Source: Mariprofundus erugo (GTDB lineage: Bacteria > Pseudomonadota > Zetaproteobacteria > Mariprofundales > Mariprofundaceae). From it: DNA of 64,000 bases. Within the stretch, counting starts at the first letter, position 1, and the number at the start of each line of letters is the position of its first letter. A model generated the notes under the pieces. That model made no database searches, had not been told where the DNA came from, and saw nothing but the letters and a program-made list of their open reading frames with translations. Where the stretch lies: contig NZ_VBRY01000001.1 in the NCBI RefSeq assembly GCF_005818865.1, positions 1 to 64,000 on the forward strand, in the 5' to 3' direction. Positions 8,476 to 16,821 of this stretch are shown in pieces. A program made the translations under genes and the position numbers.

Positions 8476-9591
8476 ATGAAAACAGCTCAGCTTAGTTGGT
8501 CCGAACAATCAGGTTGGAGTTTGCCGCCTGACCCGCTGCCGGATGCCGGTTTGGTCATGGTTTTTTCCAATGATCCGTATTTCAGAAGTGAGAGCTGCTT
8601 TTCCGGCTTGCGAGCCCTGTTTCCGGAGGCGCATATTGTCGGTTGTTCCTCTGCCGGCAGTGTCCAGGGGGTCGAAATCAGCGATGACGGTGTGGTCGCG
8701 ACAGCCATCAAGCTGGAGCGCTCCTCCTTGCGTATCGCCGCTGTCGATGTCGATGCAGGCGTCAGTGCCTGCGATATTGGCGAGAAGCTGATTGCCGGAC
8801 TGGCTGCGCCCGATCTGCGCCATGTTTTTGTCCTTTCCGATGGCATGCGTGTCAATGGCAGTGATTTGGCCAGAGGCCTGAATAAGGCGGGGGTTGCCGT
8901 GACCGGCGGACTGGCGGGAGATGGTGAGCGCTTTCAGAGCACATGGGTGATGGCCGATGCCCCGGCCAGGGAAGGTGTGATCGTGGCAGTGGGTTTTTAT
9001 GGTCCGATCACTGTCAGCAGTGGCTGTTTTGCCGGCTGGGTGGAGTTCGGCACAGATCGAATCGTGACCCGCTCCGAGGGTAATGTGGTGTATGAAATCG
9101 ATGATCAGCCGGCCTTACAGCTGTATAAACGCTATTTGGGCGAGCAGGCGGACGGCTTGCCTTATAGCGGGTTGCGATTCCCGCTAAGTATTCAGGCGAG
9201 CAAGGATGACCTGCCTTTGACGCGGACATTGCTGGCTGTGGATGAAGAGGCGAACAGTCTGACCTTTGCCGGTGATGTGCCACAGGGCTATGTCTGCAAA
9301 CTGATGCAGGCGAATCTGGACAGTCTGATTGACAGTGCCGGCCAGGCGGCTGAATCGGCCATGCCGGATCAGACGTCGCGGGATGGCTTGTGCCTGTTGG
9401 TCAGTTGTGTCGGCCGGCGCCTGGTGATGGGGCAGTTGATCGAGGAGGAGCTTGATATTGTCCGGGAGCGGCTTGGCGAGGGGATGGCGATGACCGGTTT
9501 TTATTCCTATGGCGAACTGGCTCCTTTCAGCGGGCTGATGCAATGTCAGTTGCATAACCAGACCATGACCCTGACCACACTGTACGAGTAG
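8476..9591 (+). CDS. FIST domain sensory protein
   Basis: The 371-residue protein has the FIST N-terminal layout (a VVGCSSAG-like segment, here HIVGCSSAGSV, then VTGGLAGDG) and the FIST C-terminal domain with the SCVGRR motif near the end. FIST proteins are proposed small-ligand sensors feeding signal-transduction proteins. I start at the ATG at 8476, which has CAGGAGAAGCAGG before it, rather than the frame's first codon at 8452. It ends five bases before the hybrid histidine kinase gene, and the pair is almost certainly one transcription unit and one sensory pathway. The ligand is unknown. Confidence 0.85.
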   Translation: MKTAQLSWSEQSGWSLPPDPLPDAGLVMVFSNDPYFRSESCFSGLRALFPEAHIVGCSSAGSVQGVEISDDGVVATAIKLERSSLRIAAVDVDAGVSACDIGEKLIAGLAAPDLRHVFVLSDGMRVNGSDLARGLNKAGVAVTGGLAGDGERFQSTWVMADAPAREGVIVAVGFYGPITVSSGCFAGWVEFGTDRIVTRSEGNVVYEIDDQPALQLYKRYLGEQADGLPYSGLRFPLSIQASKDDLPLTRTLLAVDEEANSLTFAGDVPQGYVCKLMQANLDSLIDSAGQAAESAMPDQTSRDGLCLLVSCVGRRLVMGQLIEEELDIVRERLGEGMAMTGFYSYGELAPFSGLMQCQLHNQTMTLTTLYE

Positions 9592-9596
9592 GTTGT

Positions 9597-12500
9597 ATGC
9601 ATCGTTTACTGGAACGTCAGTTAAAACGCATTCTGGGAGCAAACTATGTGGTGGATGCACCCATGCAGCGCCTGCTGGATGTGGTTGACAGTTATTATCA
9701 TGAGGCCGAGAAAGAGCAGCGACTGTTAAAAAATGCGCTGATTGTAAATACCGAAGAGTTGAATGCGGTCAATGAGCGTGTGCGTATCCAGAATGCGGAA
9801 CTGATGCGTACGTTGTTGAATACGCTGAGTGATGGCGTGTATGCCACCGACTTGCAGGGTAATCTCACCTTTATGAATGCTGCTGCAGAGCAGGTGCTTG
9901 GCTGGAGTGAGCAGGAGTTGATCGGGCGTCCTGCCCATGATGCGGTGACCTTCTCCCCGGATGGTAAGCAGCTTGTGGCGCCGCGCATGCCGCATCTGAA
10001 GGTGCTGGCGGGTGGCGAACCATCGGAGGGGGTTTGCGAGCTGAACTGCCGGGAAGGGCGGGTTGTGCCGGTCGAGTATCGGGCGAGGCCGATTATGCTG
10101 GATGGCAGTATGAACGGTGCCCTCGTCTCTTTTCAGGATATCAGTGCCAGACAACAGGCAGAGGATGATCTGCGCAAGGCATATGCGCGTATCCAGGAAA
10201 CCGTGGCGGAGCTCGAGTTTCAGAAGAATGCACTGGATCAGCATGCCATTGTCAGCATTACCGATGCCAGTGGTAAAATTATCTATGCCAATGACAGGTT
10301 TGTCGCGGTCAGCCAGTACTCGCATGCACAGCTGATTGGCGAGGATCATCGCATACTGAATTCCGGCTACCACTCGCGCGAGTTTTTTAAGCAGATGTGG
10401 GAGACGATTGCACGGGGAAAAATCTGGCATGGAGAGGTCCGTAATCGTCGCAGGGATGGCTCCTTTTACTGGGTAGAGTCGACCATTGTCCCTTTCATGG
10501 ATGAGCAGGGCCGGCCGCAGCGTTATATCGCCATCCGCACCGATATTACCGATCGCAAAAACAACGAGATTGCGGCCCGGATGGCTCGCGAGCGCCTTGA
10601 TCTTGCGCTGGAGGGGTCCAGCCAGGCGTTGTGGGATCTCGATGTGGTGGCCGACCGCGTCTATCTGAGTGATCGCTGGTCGCTGATTGTAGGCGGCAAA
10701 AAAGAGGAGTCGCTGATGCGCTCCGGTGAATTTATCGGTCGGGTTCACCCTGATGATCAGCAGAATGTCCGGATGCAGCTGGGAGAGGTCCTGCTGGGGA
10801 AGATGGCCGAGCTTTCGATTGAATTTCGCTGTGCCCATCAGCGTGGCGGCTGGGTATGGGTATATAGCCATGGCAAGGTCGTTGAGCAAGACGGTCACGG
10901 CCATGCACTGCGCATGACAGGAACCAATGCGGATATCACCGAGCGCAAGCAGGCGGAGGAGGCGCTGCTGAAGTCCGAGACAAAGCTGCGGACGTTGTAT
11001 GACTCCACCAGTGATGCGGTGATGCTGCTTGATGAAAAGGGCTTTTTTGATTGCAACCATGCGGCTTTGCAGATGTTCGGCTGCCCGACGAAGGAGCTGT
11101 TTTGCAGCAAACATCCGGCCGAGCTTTCACCGCCACAGCAGGCGGATGGCCGGGATTCGGTCGTTCTTGCCAATAGTATGATTGCCAGGGCGATGGAAGC
11201 GGGAGGGCACCGCTTTGAGTGGCTGCACAAAAGATTGGATGACGATTCGGTGTTTGATGCGGATGTGCTGCTTAACAGCATGGAGCTTGATGGCCGCATG
11301 GTGTTGCAGGCGACGGTGCGCGATATTACCGAGCGCAAGCGGGCTGAAGAGCAGCTGCGCTCGGCCAAGGAGGCTGCCGAGGCTGCAAGTCGGGCGAAAA
11401 GTGAATTTCTGGCCAATATGAGCCATGAGATTCGCACGCCGATGAATGGCATTATCGGGATGACGGAGTTGGCGCTGGATACAGAGCTGGGGCCGGAGCA
11501 GCGTGAGTTCCTCGGTATGGTGAAGTCTTCGGCCGACTCGTTATTGACGATTATCAATGATATTCTTGATTTCTCAAAGATCGAATCGGGCAAGCTTGAT
11601 ATGGAGGAGATCGAGTTCTCCCTGGAGTATATGTTACGCGATACGATGAAGTCGATGGCTGTCCGCGCCCATCAGAAAGGGCTGGAGCTATTGCTGCATA
11701 TCGCGCCGGATGTGCCTGACCGGCTGATGGGGGACCCGGGCCGCCTGCGGCAGGTGATTGTGAACCTGATCGGTAATGCGATTAAATTTACCGCTGAGGG
11801 TGAGGTGGAGCTTGCGGTGCGCAGCCTCTCTTTCCGGGCCGATATGGCCAGGCTCTGCTTTAGCGTGAGAGATACCGGTATAGGGATTCCTCCCGATAAA
11901 TTTAACTCGATTTTTGAATCATTTTCTCAGGTGGATGCATCAACCACGCGTCATTATGGCGGAACTGGATTGGGGCTGACGATTTCGTCGCAGATTGTCG
12001 AGCTGATGGGGGGGGCATTTGATCTTGAGAGTGAGCTCGGCAAGGGCAGTACCTTTTTCTTTACCCTTGAGATGAAAGCTGTTTCGGCCCGTACCTTTTC
12101 CGATTATCAGCAGACGGGCAGTGTGGCCAATTTGTCGGTGCTGGTTGTGGACGATAATGCCGCCAATCGCTGTTTGTTACATGAGATGTTAAGTAGCTGG
12201 CATATGCGCCCGGTGGTTGTGGAAAGTGGCCGGGCCATGTTGACCGAGCTTGAGCGGGCCTCGGCGGCCGGTACGCCTTATGCGCTGACGCTGCTGGATG
12301 TGCATATGCCGGAGATGGATGGATTCTCTCTGGCGGAGAAGATTCATCAGACCCCTGAGTATGCCGTCAGGGTGGTGATGATGCTGACATCCGAAGGTCA
12401 AAGAGGCGATGCAGCGCGGTGCAGGGAGCTTGGTGTCGCCAGCTACCTGGTGAAGCCGGTATCCCAATCCGAACTGCTTGATGCCATGATGACGGCTCTG

Positions 12501-13322
12501 GGAGAGCCACACCAGAAGAGTGCCACGCTGATTACCCGCCATACGGTGCGGGAGGCTCGCAACAGGCTCAACTTGTTGCTGGCAGAGGATAATGCCGTGA
12601 ACCAGTTGCTGGCAGTGCGTCTGCTCGAAAAGTTGGGGCACAGGGTGACGGTGGCAAATAATGGTATCGAGGCAATTCAGCACTGGCAGACCGGCTGGTT
12701 CGATGCCATCCTGATGGATGTCGATATGCCCGAAATGGGGGGCTATGAGGCGAGTGAGCGCATTCGGCAACTTGAACAGGTGAGCGGAGAGCATATTCCG
12801 ATTGTTGCCATGACCGCTCATGCCATGCAGGGCGCGCGTGAAGCCTGCCTTGCTCATGGTATGGACAGCTATCTGACCAAGCCGATTGATACGGATGCGC
12901 TATGGCGAGAGCTGGAGGCGCTGGCGGAATCGATTCGGGGTGGTGAAAAGAGCGTTGAGCCGGTGCTTGATCGTACCGTAAGGCATCGAGCTGCACAGGT
13001 GGTGAACTTTGATGATGTGCGAGAGCTGGTTGATGGTGATCGCGGTGTGTTTGAGGAGCTGGTCGGCATTTTTCTGACAGATGTTCCCCGCCATCTTCAG
13101 GGCATCAGGGATGGCATCCGTTGCGAAGATGCGGAAGCTGTTCGTCACAGCGCCCACACATTGAAGGGGACGGTGGGGATTTTTGCTGCCGAGCGAACGA
13201 TTCAGGCGGCCGTGGTTGTGGAGCAGAAGGCCGGTCAGCCTGATATAGAAGAGGCTGTTCTTGAACTGGAGGCGGCGGTCGCCGAGCTGGTTACCGCCAT
13301 TGAGGGCTATCACTGGTCGTAA
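9597..13322 (+). CDS. hybrid sensor histidine kinase: four PAS, HisKA, HATPase, two receivers, Hpt
   Basis: The 1241-residue protein has no obvious membrane helix and is probably cytoplasmic. In order it has an N-terminal coiled coil, PAS domains at about 70-185, 205-320, 330-450 and 460-580, and the phospho-acceptor His610 in MSHEIRTPMNG. The HATPase domain covers roughly 710-825 (N box NLIGNAIKF, DTGIGIP, GGTGLGL). Two receivers have Asp901 and Asp1041, and a C-terminal Hpt domain has His1187 in HTLKG. All phosphotransfer residues are intact, so an internal phosphorelay is expected. It follows the FIST gene by five bases, and FIST probably supplies the signal. No output regulator is adjacent. 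Confidence 0.93.
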   Translation: MHRLLERQLKRILGANYVVDAPMQRLLDVVDSYYHEAEKEQRLLKNALIVNTEELNAVNERVRIQNAELMRTLLNTLSDGVYATDLQGNLTFMNAAAEQVLGWSEQELIGRPAHDAVTFSPDGKQLVAPRMPHLKVLAGGEPSEGVCELNCREGRVVPVEYRARPIMLDGSMNGALVSFQDISARQQAEDDLRKAYARIQETVAELEFQKNALDQHAIVSITDASGKIIYANDRFVAVSQYSHAQLIGEDHRILNSGYHSREFFKQMWETIARGKIWHGEVRNRRRDGSFYWVESTIVPFMDEQGRPQRYIAIRTDITDRKNNEIAARMARERLDLALEGSSQALWDLDVVADRVYLSDRWSLIVGGKKEESLMRSGEFIGRVHPDDQQNVRMQLGEVLLGKMAELSIEFRCAHQRGGWVWVYSHGKVVEQDGHGHALRMTGTNADITERKQAEEALLKSETKLRTLYDSTSDAVMLLDEKGFFDCNHAALQMFGCPTKELFCSKHPAELSPPQQADGRDSVVLANSMIARAMEAGGHRFEWLHKRLDDDSVFDADVLLNSMELDGRMVLQATVRDITERKRAEEQLRSAKEAAEAASRAKSEFLANMSHEIRTPMNGIIGMTELALDTELGPEQREFLGMVKSSADSLLTIINDILDFSKIESGKLDMEEIEFSLEYMLRDTMKSMAVRAHQKGLELLLHIAPDVPDRLMGDPGRLRQVIVNLIGNAIKFTAEGEVELAVRSLSFRADMARLCFSVRDTGIGIPPDKFNSIFESFSQVDASTTRHYGGTGLGLTISSQIVELMGGAFDLESELGKGSTFFFTLEMKAVSARTFSDYQQTGSVANLSVLVVDDNAANRCLLHEMLSSWHMRPVVVESGRAMLTELERASAAGTPYALTLLDVHMPEMDGFSLAEKIHQTPEYAVRVVMMLTSEGQRGDAARCRELGVASYLVKPVSQSELLDAMMTALGEPHQKSATLITRHTVREARNRLNLLLAEDNAVNQLLAVRLLEKLGHRVTVANNGIEAIQHWQTGWFDAILMDVDMPEMGGYEASERIRQLEQVSGEHIPIVAMTAHAMQGAREACLAHGMDSYLTKPIDTDALWRELEALAESIRGGEKSVEPVLDRTVRHRAAQVVNFDDVRELVDGDRGVFEELVGIFLTDVPRHLQGIRDGIRCEDAEAVRHSAHTLKGTVGIFAAERTIQAAVVVEQKAGQPDIEEAVLELEAAVAELVTAIEGYHWS

Positions 13323-13591
13323 CGAGGTGCGTGATTGTCCAGTCGTATGAAGCTTTCACAGCGGCGTGTCAGGGAGGTAAACAGCGTGTTGGCTGCTGCC
13401 AGCTGTTCAATCCGCAGTATGGTGGGGCTGGATACGTCGCTGTAGCACTCCATAAATGTAACTTTTTCATTCTCCTTGCGTACATACAGCTTGCCACGCA
13501 CGCCGGCCTCTGTTTCAACGACATCCATCCATGCCAGCAGTGCAGGCTCCAGCTCCTCACTCGCATGGTACCAGACAAATGCATCAGGCAT
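13310..13591 (-). CDS. DUF4936-like small protein
   Basis: The 93-residue product starts at the ATG at 13591 (MPDAFVWYH), which overlaps the ygfZ stop by eight bases and implies coupling. The opening VWYH, the GVRGKLYVR segment and the FMECY segment match my memory of the DUF4936 family, small proteins often encoded beside ygfZ in betaproteobacteria. No enzymatic motif is seen. Its 3' end overlaps the end of the convergent histidine kinase gene by 13 bases. The family call is moderate; the function is unknown. Confidence 0.7.
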   Translation of the reverse strand: MPDAFVWYHASEELEPALLAWMDVVETEAGVRGKLYVRKENEKVTFMECYSDVSSPTILRIEQLAAANTLFTSLTRRCESFIRLDNHAPRYDQ

Positions 13592-14540
13592 GGCAGGGCT
13601 CAATCACCTGGATGGTGGCGCCATTTTCCAGCTGCAGGTTGGCCCGGGTGGCGACCGTTTCAATCGGTAGCAGGGCTATGCCGATGCAATTATCTTCGTG
13701 ATCAATGGCGGCAGAGCGCAGTTCTCCGACAGCTGCGGTGGTGTGGATTTTACAGGGCAGGTGGTCAGGCTTGCTGCTGAGGCTGACCCGGTAGAGCTTC
13801 TTTTTAATGCCGCCACGCCAGTGCATGCGGCTGGTGATTTCCTGGCCAACATAGCAGCCTTTATCAAAGCTGACGCCGTCAAACTCGATCAGATTTGCAT
13901 TCAGCGGGTGCATGCTTTCATCCCATTCGATGCCAAAGTCAGGAAAGCCGCGAATGATCCGCATGGCCTCAAATGCGCTCTCCTCAACCTCCGGTTGCTG
14001 ACTTAAAAATGTGCTGATCATGGCCCGGTTGCTGATCACCCAGTAACCGCGTGGCTGCTCAGGCATGACGATGGCATAGCTTTCAGGGCTGCTGTTGCGG
14101 CTGCAGGCAAGCCATCCGCCATCGGGTTCTGTCAGGCCGAATGTCGGTAGTGGCGCATGCGCATGGGCTCCCTGTAGTGAGCAGATGGCAAGCGATTCAA
14201 CGATGCCGATACGCAGCTGATGGCCGAGTGCAAACCGGCGCAGTCGGGCCACGGTGGCTTCTGCTTTTGTGGCCGGCGTGAGCAGCAGCAGTTCATCACC
14301 CTCTCCCTGCACAATATACAGCTCTGAGACAGCTTTACCCTGCGGGGTGAGAAGGGCACTGTGAATCGCCGTTGCGGGCGTTAGTTTTTTGATATCCTGA
14401 GTGATTTGTCCCTGCAGGTATTCGCGAATGGTCGGGCCGGATGCTTTCAGCACGGACCAGCTCGGGCGCAGGCAAACTGCACAGCCGTTAAGCAGCTGGT
14501 CGGCCGCTTGTGCGGTGAGGGAGGGCAATGGATTGCTCAT
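13584..14540 (-). CDS. ygfZ: folate-dependent Fe-S assembly protein YgfZ
   Basis: The 318-residue GcvT-like protein carries the diagnostic KGCYVGQE motif (FDKGCYVGQEITSR) whose cysteine is needed for YgfZ/IBA57 function. It is a cytoplasmic tetrahydrofolate-binding factor that helps maintain certain [4Fe-4S] enzymes. The N-terminal part with LQGQITQDI is also typical. It heads a two-gene unit with the DUF4936 protein. Confidence 0.93.
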   Translation of the reverse strand: MSNPLPSLTAQAADQLLNGCAVCLRPSWSVLKASGPTIREYLQGQITQDIKKLTPATAIHSALLTPQGKAVSELYIVQGEGDELLLLTPATKAEATVARLRRFALGHQLRIGIVESLAICSLQGAHAHAPLPTFGLTEPDGGWLACSRNSSPESYAIVMPEQPRGYWVISNRAMISTFLSQQPEVEESAFEAMRIIRGFPDFGIEWDESMHPLNANLIEFDGVSFDKGCYVGQEITSRMHWRGGIKKKLYRVSLSSKPDHLPCKIHTTAAVGELRSAAIDHEDNCIGIALLPIETVATRANLQLENGATIQVIEPCHA

Positions 14541-14691
14541 GGGCGCATTGTAGGGCGCGGCTTGCGGCAGTGAAAGTTCCGTGCTCTGGGGGTATTGCCC
14601 TGCGAAGCCATGGTGGCGTTGCCGCGCTCTGTCATGTGCGGTTTGCAGTACTCCCGTTATGCTTGGCCAATCTGTTCAGGGGGACGTTCGT

Positions 14692-16395
14692 ATGGTGAAG
14701 CGCGTCAAGCTATCCAATAATGGGAAACGCAAGCTGGCTCAGTTGCTGAGCGGGGCCAGCCACGCTTTGCAGCAGGGGGATTTGGACGGTTGTCTTCATG
14801 CATGTGATCAGATTGAGCAGCTCTGGCCGACCCATCCGGATCAGCTGCATCTGCGCGGGCTGGTGGCGATGGCTACCGGTGAGCTTGAGCAGGCCGAGCT
14901 TTTTTTGCGCCAGGCAACTGAGGCAGCACCAGCCCGGGCCGATGTGCTAGCCAGCCTTGGCAACGTCCTCCTGCACCGCAGCGATACAGATGCGGCCCTG
15001 ATTTGCTACCGCAGGGCATTGCAGCTTGACGGTCACGATATCGCCAGCCACCTCGGTCTTGCCGCAGCCATGATGGTGCTGGAGCAGCATGAGCAGGCGA
15101 TTGAGCTGCTGGAGCAGGCTCGCAAGCGCAAGCCGGGGGATACGGCAATTCGCATGGGCCTGTTTCAGGCCTGCCATGCTGCCAATCGCTATGCGGATGC
15201 TCGCCGGCATCTGGAGGCGATTGTTGCACGGGAGCCGGATCATAGTGAGGCCCGCTATGGCCTGGCCGTTCTGGCACTTGAAAGCGGAGAGCTGGCCGAT
15301 GCCGACCGGCACATTCGTCTGGCGATTCGTCTGAATCCGTTTTATGCCGATGCGTGGCTTGTGCTGGCGGATCTGCGCACCATAGAGGCCGCCGATGAGG
15401 GTGATGTGCAGTTGATGCGACAGGTCTATCAACAGTGCCCGGCAGACAGCGATGCCCGTATGAAGATGGCATTCGCCCTGGCCAAGGTGATGGATGATCT
15501 GGCTGATTATGATGCTGCGTTTGCCCTGTTGCAGGAGGCGCATGCGATCCGGCGTAGTCAATGCATGTTTGATGTGGAGGCGGAGGTGGCAGCACTTGCC
15601 GCTGTTCAGACCGTGATGACGCAGGCGTTGGTGAATGATTGCGTGGTTGATGACCACCCGGCATGCCTTTTTGTCATTGGTATGCCCCGTTCAGGGACAA
15701 CGCTGGTGGAGCAGGTGCTGGCGATGCATCCGGCCGTGACGGCGCTCGGTGAAAATGGTCATTTTGAAGCGGCGGTTCGCGATGTGCTGGGCTGCACCCG
15801 GCTGCCGTCGCCGGCACAGTTGAGTGTGCTCTCTGCTGATCAGTGTGCCGCCATCGGTGCCCGTTATCTGGCGCGTATTGAGCATATGCACGGGCGGCAA
15901 GCCTGTTACTGTGACAAGACACTCAGTCATGTCGCGCTGGTCGGACTGATTCACCGGGCCTTGCCGCACGCCCGCTTTGTTCATGTGCATCGCCACCCTC
16001 TGGATACCGCGCTGTCGATCTATAAAAACAATTTGCAGGGTGCCTATTTCGGTTATGCGCATGATCTTGCCGAGCTGGCATGCTATTTCGCGGCCAGTCA
16101 GGCGTTGCTGACACACTGGCGAAAGATATTGCCGGCAGGGCTGTTTTGTGAGCTGGAGTATGAACAGCTGGTTCGTTCACAGGAGGAGCAGACACGTACG
16201 CTGCTTGCTTCTTGCGGTCTGGAGTGGAGTGAAGAGTGTCTGCACTTTCAGCGGGCAAGTCATGCCGTTCAGACGGCAAGTGCCGTGCAGGTGCGCAAGC
16301 CATTGTCATCCCGTTCGATTGGTGGCTGGCGTCACTATCGACGGCATCTGATGTCGTTGCAGGCGCTGGCGCCAGAGGATCTGATGGCCGGCTAA
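14692..16395 (+). CDS. TPR-repeat sulfotransferase
   Basis: From the ATG at 14692 (CAGGGGGACG before it) the protein has 567 residues; an upstream frame reaching 14581 lacks a ribosome site. The first 300 residues are tandem TPR-like repeats rich in Leu, Ala and Glu. The C-terminal part is a sulfotransferase domain: the PAPS 5'-phosphosulfate loop GMPRSGTTLVEQ near residue 330, and the 3'-phosphate site VHVHRHPLDTALS about 100 residues later. It probably transfers sulfate from PAPS to an unknown acceptor, perhaps a protein or glycan held by the TPRs. No PAPS-synthesis gene is in the window. Confidence 0.85.
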   Translation: MVKRVKLSNNGKRKLAQLLSGASHALQQGDLDGCLHACDQIEQLWPTHPDQLHLRGLVAMATGELEQAELFLRQATEAAPARADVLASLGNVLLHRSDTDAALICYRRALQLDGHDIASHLGLAAAMMVLEQHEQAIELLEQARKRKPGDTAIRMGLFQACHAANRYADARRHLEAIVAREPDHSEARYGLAVLALESGELADADRHIRLAIRLNPFYADAWLVLADLRTIEAADEGDVQLMRQVYQQCPADSDARMKMAFALAKVMDDLADYDAAFALLQEAHAIRRSQCMFDVEAEVAALAAVQTVMTQALVNDCVVDDHPACLFVIGMPRSGTTLVEQVLAMHPAVTALGENGHFEAAVRDVLGCTRLPSPAQLSVLSADQCAAIGARYLARIEHMHGRQACYCDKTLSHVALVGLIHRALPHARFVHVHRHPLDTALSIYKNNLQGAYFGYAHDLAELACYFAASQALLTHWRKILPAGLFCELEYEQLVRSQEEQTRTLLASCGLEWSEECLHFQRASHAVQTASAVQVRKPLSSRSIGGWRHYRRHLMSLQALAPEDLMAG

Positions 16396-16471
16396 GTCGG
16401 CCATGCATGAACGGAACGATCCTGTTTTTGGTCAACAGGGGCGGGTGTGCTGTGTGATGGCTGCTAATGAA

Positions 16472-16587
16472 TGCGTCACCCGGGCCGGACAGAACCGCAA
16501 CGCGCTTCTTCCTGCTGCCGCTGCTTCCTTCCGGACCTGACGGGGTTAACAGGGGTCCACCGTGCGGAGCCCGACCCGGGCGACACC
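16472..16587 (-). ncRNA. ffs: signal recognition particle RNA (4.5S type)
   Basis: On the minus strand the conserved apical segment is unmistakable: CCTGTTAACCCCGTCAGGTC followed by CGGAAGGAAGCAGC, the SRP54/Ffh-binding hairpin. The flanks form a long closing stem (GTGTCGCCCGGG near the 5' end with CCCGGGTGACGC near the 3' end). The length of about 115 bases fits the small bacterial form. Exact ends are approximate. Confidence 0.93.
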
Positions 16588-16665
16588 TTGGTTCCACAAA
16601 GGTGGAAATCGGTATCAAGAACTAGTCTCGAATTTTTTGACGGATAGCGATAGCTATCCGAAAAC

Positions 16666-16755
16666 TGGCGGAGAGAGAGGGATTCGAACCCTCGGTACGC
16701 TTTCACGTACACACGCTTTCCAGGCGTGCTCCTTCAACCACTCAGACATCTCTCC
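16666..16755 (-). tRNA. tRNA-Ser (anticodon GGA)
   Basis: The 90-base minus-strand gene has the long variable arm of serine tRNA (a stem of GTACG and CGTAC), the acceptor arm GGAGAGA with TCTCTCC, the anticodon stem CACGC/GCGTG around CTGGAAA, and an encoded CCA. Confidence 0.96.
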
Positions 16756-16778
16756 ATGTCCCTGTGCAAGGGCGGCGG

Positions 16779-16807
16779 ATAGTAAGGGGCAAATGGCCTG
16801 TCGGCAA
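16779..16807 (-). promoter_or_regulatory. sigma-70 type promoter for tRNA-Ser
   Basis: On the minus strand TTGCCG (16807-16802) and TACTAT (16784-16779) lie 17 bases apart and are followed by the GC-rich discriminator CCGCCGCCC, about 24 bases before the tRNA. Confidence 0.55.
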
Positions 16808-16821
16808 GGAAGATTTCACAG

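Noticed and set aside
9726-11114. 462-codon minus-strand open frame inside the histidine kinase gene
   Set aside because: It is the antisense shadow of PAS domain coding sequence, and no family signature is seen.
16641-16660. Palindrome CGGATAGC/GCTATCCG after tRNA-Ser
   Set aside because: It was considered as a tRNA-Ser terminator, but there is no T run on the minus strand, so it is left uncalled.
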